From assembly GCF_001509405.1 (NCBI RefSeq), contig NZ_CP011502.1:3565240-3629239 (forward strand): DNA of 64,000 nt, in the 5' to 3' direction. Origin of the DNA: Aeromicrobium erythreum (lineage in GTDB: Bacteria > Actinomycetota > Actinomycetes > Propionibacteriales > Nocardioidaceae). Shown one piece after another: positions 59,795 to 64,000 of the stretch; the stretch's first letter is position 1; each line of letters opens with the position of its first letter. Below the pieces are notes generated by a model. The model did not search any database. It saw only the letters and a list, made by a program, of their open reading frames with translations, and was not told where the DNA came from. The position numbers and the translations under genes were made by a program.

Positions 59795-60831
59795 CAGGCG
59801 CCCCTCTCGCTGGTGGTCGGGTCGGACGTCCCTGACTGCGCGATCTCGCGGGCGGCCTCGAGGTAGGAGAGCGCACCGGACGAGCCCGGGTCGTAGGTGA
59901 GGACGGACTGCTGGTAGCTCGGCGCCTCGGAGATCCGGACGGAGCGCGGGATCGCGGTGGCCAGGACCTTCGGACCGAAGTGGCTGCGCACCTGCTCGGC
60001 CACGCCGGCCGACAGGCGCGTGCGTGCGTCGTACATCGTCAGCAGTATCGTGGTGATCTCCAGGTCCTGGTTGAGGTGCGCGCGGACGAGCTCGATGTTG
60101 CGCACGAGCTGGCCCAGGCCCTCGAGGGCGTAGTACTCGCACTGGATCGGGATGAGCACCTCACGGGCGGCGACCAGCGCGTTGACGGTGAGCAGACCGA
60201 GTGACGGCGGGCAATCGATGACGACGTAGTCGATCCGGTCGTCTGCCCGCTCGCGCTCCTCCAGGTGGGCGGCGAGCGCCTTCTTCAACCGGGTCTCGCG
60301 CGCGACCAGCGACACGAGCTCGATCTCGGCGCCGGCCAGGTCGATGGTCGCGGGCAGCACCGTGATGCCCGGTAGCTGCGGCGCGGGCCGGACGAGCTCG
60401 GACAGCGGGACGTCCTCGACCAGTGCCTCGTAGACGCCGGGCGTCCCCTCGGTGTGCGCGATGTCGAGCGCCGTCGAGGCGTTGCCCTGCGGATCGAGGT
60501 CGACCACCAGGATGCGCAGCCCCTTCTGAGCCAGGGCCGCCGCGACGTTCACCGCCGTGGTCGTCTTGCCGACCCCACCCTTCTGGTTGGCCACGACAAA
60601 GATCCGTGTCTGGTCGGGGCGGGGCAGCTGGGTCGTGCTGCGGGCACGGCGGGCAAGGTCGACGTGGTCCCGTGCCTCACGCGCGAGCGGGGTGTCGAAG
60701 GGCTGGTCCGGCTCCGACGATGTGAAGCTCGACGCCGGCGCCGCACCTGACGCCACCGAGCTCAGCGACGTCGACGAGCCGGGTGTCTGCTTGTCGTCAG
60801 CGCTCACAGGACCTCGTTTCACGTGAAACAT
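59794..60831 (-). CDS. parA: Chromosome-partitioning ATPase ParA
   Basis: 345 residues. Walker A KGGVGKTT (about 84-91), [14 protein letters not shown], and [19 protein letters not shown]. The first codons ATG TTT CAC GTG AAA CGA are the parS site itself. A 65-residue low-complexity N-terminal extension rich in Ser/Pro precedes the ATPase domain. It moves ParB-DNA complexes. Confidence 0.97.
   Translation of the reverse strand: MFHVKRGPVSADDKQTPGSSTSLSSVASGAAPASSFTSSEPDQPFDTPLAREARDHVDLARRARSTTQLPRPDQTRIFVVANQKGGVGKTTTAVNVAAALAQKGLRILVVDLDPQGNASTALDIAHTEGTPGVYEALVEDVPLSELVRPAPQLPGITVLPATIDLAGAEIELVSLVARETRLKKALAAHLEERERADDRIDYVVIDCPPSLGLLTVNALVAAREVLIPIQCEYYALEGLGQLVRNIELVRAHLNQDLEITTILLTMYDARTRLSAGVAEQVRSHFGPKVLATAIPRSVRISEAPSYQQSVLTYDPGSSGALSYLEAAREIAQSGTSDPTTSERGA
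60815..60830. other. parS site within the parA start
   Basis: CGTTTCACGTGAAACA, 15 of 16 matches to the consensus TGTTTCACGTGAAACA. It covers the parA start codon (ATG at 60831-60829, minus strand) and its first codons. ParB binding here would sit on the translation start. Confidence 0.9.
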
Positions 60832-60858
60832 GCCCCGCCCCGGTCCGGACGAGGGTCG

Positions 60859-61482
60859 TCACTTCGACACTTCCACCACGGTGGTCGGGATCTCAACATC
60901 ACCGTACGTCCGGATCAGCGTAGCGGTCGCACCGAGACGTCCGAGTGTGCGCTTGGCATCCTTCACCTCGTCCGCAGCCGACTGCCCCTTGAGCGCGAGC
61001 AGCACGCCACCGGGTGCGACGAGCGGCATGCACCACTTCGCGAGCTTCTCGAGCGCCGCCACAGCGCGCGCCGTCACGACCTCGAACTGGCGGTCCACGT
61101 CCTCAGCACGCGCACGCAGCACCTCGACGTTGATCAGCTCGAGCTCGTCGACCACCTCCTGCAGGAATGTGGTCCGCCGCAGCAGGGGCTCGATCAACGT
61201 CACCTGCAGGTCGGGTCGGGCGATGGCCCAGACGAGGCCGGGTAGTCCCGCGCCCGATCCGACATCGGCCACGGTCGCGCCGGCGGGAAGCCGGGGGACG
61301 ACCACTCCGCTGTTGACGAGGTGTCGGTCCCACAGCCGCGGCACCTCGCGCGGTCCGATCATGCCGCGCTCGACACCCTCGTTCGCGAGGATCGCCGCGT
61401 ACTGCGTCATCAGGGGCAGCTGGTCGTGGAACACCCCCGCAGCCGAAGGGGGCGGCGGGGGTGTTTCACGTGAAACACTCAT
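60859..61482 (-). CDS. rsmG: 16S rRNA (guanine527-N7)-methyltransferase RsmG
   Basis: 207 residues from ATG 61482. S-adenosylmethionine motif ADVGSGAGLPGLVWA, LIEPLLRRTTFLQEVV and VVTARAVAALEKL. It methylates G527 of 16S rRNA. Its N-terminus MSVSRETPPPP is encoded by a perfect parS site. Placed between parA and jag as in related genomes. Confidence 0.96.
   Translation of the reverse strand: MSVSRETPPPPPSAAGVFHDQLPLMTQYAAILANEGVERGMIGPREVPRLWDRHLVNSGVVVPRLPAGATVADVGSGAGLPGLVWAIARPDLQVTLIEPLLRRTTFLQEVVDELELINVEVLRARAEDVDRQFEVVTARAVAALEKLAKWCMPLVAPGGVLLALKGQSAADEVKDAKRTLGRLGATATLIRTYGDVEIPTTVVEVSK
61462..61477. other. parS site within the rsmG start
   Basis: TGTTTCACGTGAAACA, a perfect parS consensus, in codons 2-6 of rsmG on the minus strand. 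With the copy at 60815 it gives two parS sites 650 bases apart next to the origin. Confidence 0.95.
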
Positions 61483-61489
61483 GCGGACC

Positions 61490-61963
61490 TCAGGCGTCCG
61501 CCGCCGGCAGCACGACGACGTGACGGCTCCGGTCAGCGCCCTCGGACTCACTGGCGAGTCCGGCGGCCGCGACAGCGTCGTGCACGACCTTCCGCTCGAA
61601 CGGGCTCATCGGATCGAGCGCCACGCGCGGCTCGCCCGAGCGGACCCGCTCGATCGCGCCGGCCGCCACCGACTCCAGCGCGACCCTGCGCTGGGCACGG
61701 AAGCCGCCGACGTCGAGCATCAGTCGGCTCCGCTCGCCGGTCTCGCGGTACACGGCGAGCCGGGTCAGCTCCTGCAGCGCCTCCAGCACCTCACCACCGC
61801 GTCCGACCAGGTGGTCCAGGCCGCCGCCGACGACGGAGACCGACGCACGGTCGTTCTCCACGTCCATGTCGATGTCGCCGTCGAGGTCGGCGATGTCGAG
61901 CAGCTCCTCGAGGAAGTCCGCGGCGATGTCGCCCTCGGCCTCCAGCTTCGCAGCGTCGGTCAT
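61490..61963 (-). CDS. jag: Jag/KhpB-type KH-R3H RNA-binding protein
   Basis: 157 residues. KH domain with VVGGGLDHLVGRGGEVLEALQELTRLAVYRETG, then the R3H domain with MSPFERKVVHDAVAAAGLASESEGADRSRHVVVLP. It binds RNA and accompanies YidC. The acidic N-terminal 45 residues replace the usual Jag-N domain. Eight bases after the rsmG start on the other side and 8 before yidC's end. Confidence 0.94.
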   Translation of the reverse strand: MTDAAKLEAEGDIAADFLEELLDIADLDGDIDMDVENDRASVSVVGGGLDHLVGRGGEVLEALQELTRLAVYRETGERSRLMLDVGGFRAQRRVALESVAAGAIERVRSGEPRVALDPMSPFERKVVHDAVAAAGLASESEGADRSRHVVVLPAADA

Positions 61964-61970
61964 GACCGGA

Positions 61971-62942
61971 TCACTTCCTCTTCTTCTTGTTCGGGCTCGG
62001 CTTGGACCCGGAGGTCCGCTGGTTGCGCGTCTGCTTCTTCGGCTGGTTGCGCTGCAGACCGGGGTGCGGCTTCTCGATCTCCTTCAGCGGGTCCTCCGGC
62101 ACGTTCTTGCCGTGCTTGGCGTCGCGCTCCTGCTTCGCCTTGAACGCCGGCGTGCCCGGCGCGGGGTTGTTGCGGATGACGTAGAACTGCTGGCCCATGG
62201 TCCAGAAGTTCGAGGTGGTCCAGTAGATGAGGACGCCCACGGGGAAGGCGATGCCGCCGACGGCGAAGACGACCGGCAGCACGTAGAGCAGCAGCTTCTG
62301 CTGCTGGGCGTACGGACCCGACAGCGCGTCCGGCGGCATGTTCTTGCTCATCAGCTGGCGCTGCGTGATGAACTGCGTGGCGCACATCGTCAGCACCATG
62401 ATCACGGCGATGATGCGCGTCTCGACGTGCGTCGCGCTGACGAGCGTGTCGGCGATCCGGCCGCCGAGGAACACCGCGTCCTGCAGCTCCTCGGCCAGCT
62501 TGGCCGTCATGAACCCGCGGGCACCGTCGGCGCCGTTCTTCGCGGCCTGGTCGATCACGCGGAACAGCGCGAAGAAGACCGGCATCTGCAGCAGCAGCGG
62601 CAGGCACGACGCGAACGGGTTGGTGTTGTGCTCCTTCCAGAGCTTCATCTGCTCCTGAGCCAGGCGCTCCCGGTCGTGCCCGTACTTCTTCTGCAGCTCC
62701 TTGATGTGGGGCTGTAGCAGCTGCATGTTGCGGCTGCTCTTGATCTGCTTGACGAACAGCGGGATGAGCAGCGCGCGGATCGTCACCGTCAGGCCGACGA
62801 TCGCCAGCGCCCACGACCAGCCGCCCGACGGGTCGAGGCCGAGCCGCGTGAAGATCTCGTGCCAGACGAGCAGCACGCCGGACACCGCGTAGTACAGCGG
62901 CGTCATGATGGCCGAGCCGATCGAACCTAGGAAGTCGAACAT
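61971..62942 (-). CDS. yidC: Membrane protein insertase YidC
   Basis: 323 residues. The conserved insertase core: [62 protein letters not shown], and [23 protein letters not shown], followed by [10 protein letters not shown] and [33 protein letters not shown] basic tail ([26 protein letters not shown]) contacts the ribosome. Inserts membrane proteins. The start lies inside the yidD end by 16 bases. Confidence 0.96.
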   Translation of the reverse strand: MFDFLGSIGSAIMTPLYYAVSGVLLVWHEIFTRLGLDPSGGWSWALAIVGLTVTIRALLIPLFVKQIKSSRNMQLLQPHIKELQKKYGHDRERLAQEQMKLWKEHNTNPFASCLPLLLQMPVFFALFRVIDQAAKNGADGARGFMTAKLAEELQDAVFLGGRIADTLVSATHVETRIIAVIMVLTMCATQFITQRQLMSKNMPPDALSGPYAQQQKLLLYVLPVVFAVGGIAFPVGVLIYWTTSNFWTMGQQFYVIRNNPAPGTPAFKAKQERDAKHGKNVPEDPLKEIEKPHPGLQRNQPKKQTRNQRTSGSKPSPNKKKRK

Positions 62943-63244
62943 GGTTCTCCAGGGGTGGGGGTGACCGTCGCCGAGGCGACGGGAGGTTCAGAGGGGTGCT
63001 GCTCGTCCTCGGGCGTGCCCTGGGCACCGCGACGTGGCGGCACCGGATCGACGCCACCGGCAGCCCAAGGATGACACCGGCACACACGTCGCGCGGCGAG
63101 CCACGACCCGCGGGCGGCGCCGTGCGTCTCGACGGCCTCGAGCGCGTAGGCGGAGCAGGTCGGGTAGTAGCGGCAGACCTGGCCGTACAACGGGCTGATC
63201 GCGAACCGGTAGGCCCGGAGCAGCCACACGAGCACGGTCCTCAC
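62927..63244 (-). CDS. yidD: YidD membrane protein insertion factor
   Basis: 105 residues: [54 protein letters not shown], with the conserved Cys residues. Small partner of YidC. The C-terminal 30 residues are a low-complexity addition. It overlaps yidC by 16 and rnpA by four bases. Confidence 0.95.
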   Translation of the reverse strand: MRTVLVWLLRAYRFAISPLYGQVCRYYPTCSAYALEAVETHGAARGSWLAARRVCRCHPWAAGGVDPVPPRRGAQGTPEDEQHPSEPPVASATVTPTPGEPCSTS

Positions 63245-63618
63245 CGGTGCACCCCGCCCCGACGCTCCGCCTTCTCGACCGCCGTCGTCAGCACGGACTC
63301 GAGGTCGGCCGACAACGTCGGGCCGTCGACGGACGCCGCACGGGGCAGCGCCCGCACCACGAGCCGCGACCCCGCCGGCACCGAGGCCAACGCCCCGTGC
63401 TCGAGGTGGTCGCGCACGCGGTGCCGCAGCCGACGCTTGACGCGGTTGCGCACGACGGCCGGCCCCACGGCCTTGGACACGACGAAACCGACGGAGGTGT
63501 CTCCGTCGGTTCCGATCGAGAGATGCGCGACGAGGGTCGGCGACGACGCCTTCACCCCGCGGCGGACCGCGACCTTGAAGTCGCCGGCCTCACGCATGCG
63601 GTGGGGCCGCCCGAGCAC
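63241..63618 (-). CDS. rnpA: Ribonuclease P protein component
   Basis: 125 residues. [14 protein letters not shown] start region, [31 protein letters not shown] is the RNR signature helix, and [11 protein letters not shown]. It binds the RNase P RNA. Start at ATG or earlier GTG at 63618; the first residues MLGRPHRM are usual for the family. Overlaps yidD. Confidence 0.96.
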   Translation of the reverse strand: MLGRPHRMREAGDFKVAVRRGVKASSPTLVAHLSIGTDGDTSVGFVVSKAVGPAVVRNRVKRRLRHRVRDHLEHGALASVPAGSRLVVRALPRAASVDGPTLSADLESVLTTAVEKAERRGGVHR

Positions 63619-63621
63619 GGC

Positions 63622-63759
63622 TCAGGCGGAGAGGTTCGCGCGGCCCTTGCGGCGACGGTTGGCCAGGATGGCGCGGCCCGCACGCGTGCGCATGCGCAGG
63701 CGGAAGCCGTGCTTCTTGGCGCGACGACGGTTGTTCGGCTGGTACGTACGCTTGCTCAC
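63622..63759 (-). CDS. rpmH: Ribosomal protein L34
   Basis: 45 residues from GTG 63759: [28 protein letters not shown] then [16 protein letters not shown], full family length. AAGGACC lies nine bases before the GTG. First gene of the rpmH-rnpA-yidD-yidC-jag-rsmG-parA-parB line, three bases from rnpA. Confidence 0.97.
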   Translation of the reverse strand: MSKRTYQPNNRRRAKKHGFRLRMRTRAGRAILANRRRKGRANLSA

Positions 63760-63867
63760 GAGTTTGGTCCTTCGACGATTCGGGCCGGGGATCGACGGCC
63801 ACCGCTCGCCCACGGCGAAGATCTCGGTCGTGGGCATGCGGCAACGGTCGTGTTGCACGACTGCTCC

Positions 63868-63896
63868 ACGGTACGGGGCGGTCGGAGCGTGGTCAA
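63868..63896 (-). promoter_or_regulatory. Housekeeping promoter of rpmH
   Basis: On the minus strand TTGACC (63896-63891) and TACCGT (63873-63868) are separated by 17 bases, a near-ideal vegetative promoter, about 110 bases upstream of rpmH. It drives the first genes of this line. The remaining sequence to 64000 has no gene; dnaA and the origin would lie beyond. Confidence 0.8.
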
Positions 63897-64000
63897 ACCC
63901 GCCCCATAGGCTACCTGCGACCAACCGGTCCACGCGACACGCCGAGAGCATCACGGCAATCTTCCCAACCCGCTTGAAACGACCTCGCGACCGCTGCTAG

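Noticed and set aside
63955..64000. Replication origin or dnaA in the window
   Set aside because: No DnaA-box run or dnaA start is seen before the edge; the origin is expected beyond.

Overview
The window comes from a high-GC actinobacterium. Codon use is strongly G/C in third positions, there are many GTG starts, and many genes start without a Shine-Dalgarno sequence, directly downstream of a TANNNT hexamer. A DUF222/HNH endonuclease, a CsoR copper operon, SigR-like and DtxR-like control sites, and a right end in the order trxB-trxA-parB-parA-rsmG-jag-yidC-yidD-rnpA-rpmH all fit Actinobacteria. Nocardioidaceae (Nocardioides or Aeromicrobium) is my best guess, by inference only. The right edge lies next to the replication origin: rpmH is the last gene and dnaA/oriC would follow outside the window. 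No rRNA, tRNA, CRISPR array, intact insertion sequence or prophage was seen.

Layout. 1-3443 (minus): start of a cut-off leaderless gene, then a tightly coupled operon of a membrane protein, two related TPR-membrane proteins and a TPR-AAA+ ATPase between them. 3485-5562 (minus): isocitrate lyase/PEP mutase-like enzyme, small VTT membrane protein, CDP-alcohol phosphatidyltransferase. 5730-7612: NarL-type two-component pair. 7817-9593 (minus): small membrane protein and a surface adhesin with an LPxxG-like anchor. 9989-12676: lipoprotein, then divergent MFS exporter and LysR regulator. 12781-20426: copper/haem island (DUF305, CsoR, CopZ, CopA, membrane protein, CopC, PCuAC, DyP peroxidase, PepSY protein) behind a CsoR box. 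20472-23180: iron-linked genes: Dps with DtxR-like boxes, a stand-alone SIP-like domain with two more boxes, GNAT, and a phosphopantetheinyl transferase coupled to a 14-codon leader ORF.

23234-36964 is mostly housekeeping and accessory metabolism: two nucleoside-sugar/NmrA-type oxidoreductases, an ABC exporter, hydrolase, succinate-semialdehyde dehydrogenase, DUF222/HNH protein, BtuF-like binding protein, DedA, a two-domain lipoprotein, MFS, M23 peptidase and MOSC. 36976-44389 holds the replication and ribosomal block (dnaB with DnaA-box-like sites upstream, MATE, siderophore-interacting protein, peptide-binding lipoprotein, rplI-rpsR-ssb-rpsF). 44534-55571 has a second MOSC protein, a methyltransferase-like repair protein, a MocR/flavoprotein pair around a shared operator, two adjacent large palindromes, an aldo-keto reductase, a possibly frameshifted membrane gene, the transglutaminase/alpha-E/ATP-grasp operon, YihY and an HNH protein.

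55639-64000: a stand-alone pseudokinase of the MurJ-associated type, trxBA under a SigR-like promoter, then the parB-to-rpmH gene line. Two parS sites are embedded in the first codons of parA and rsmG.

The clearest common thread is regulation. About two dozen genes show the same geometry, a -10-like hexamer followed by exactly six (rarely seven) bases and then ATG or GTG, which predicts leaderless transcripts. Metal-responsive operators (CsoR, DtxR-like) lie on or close to these promoters. All regulatory assignments are from sequence reading and were not tested by search.
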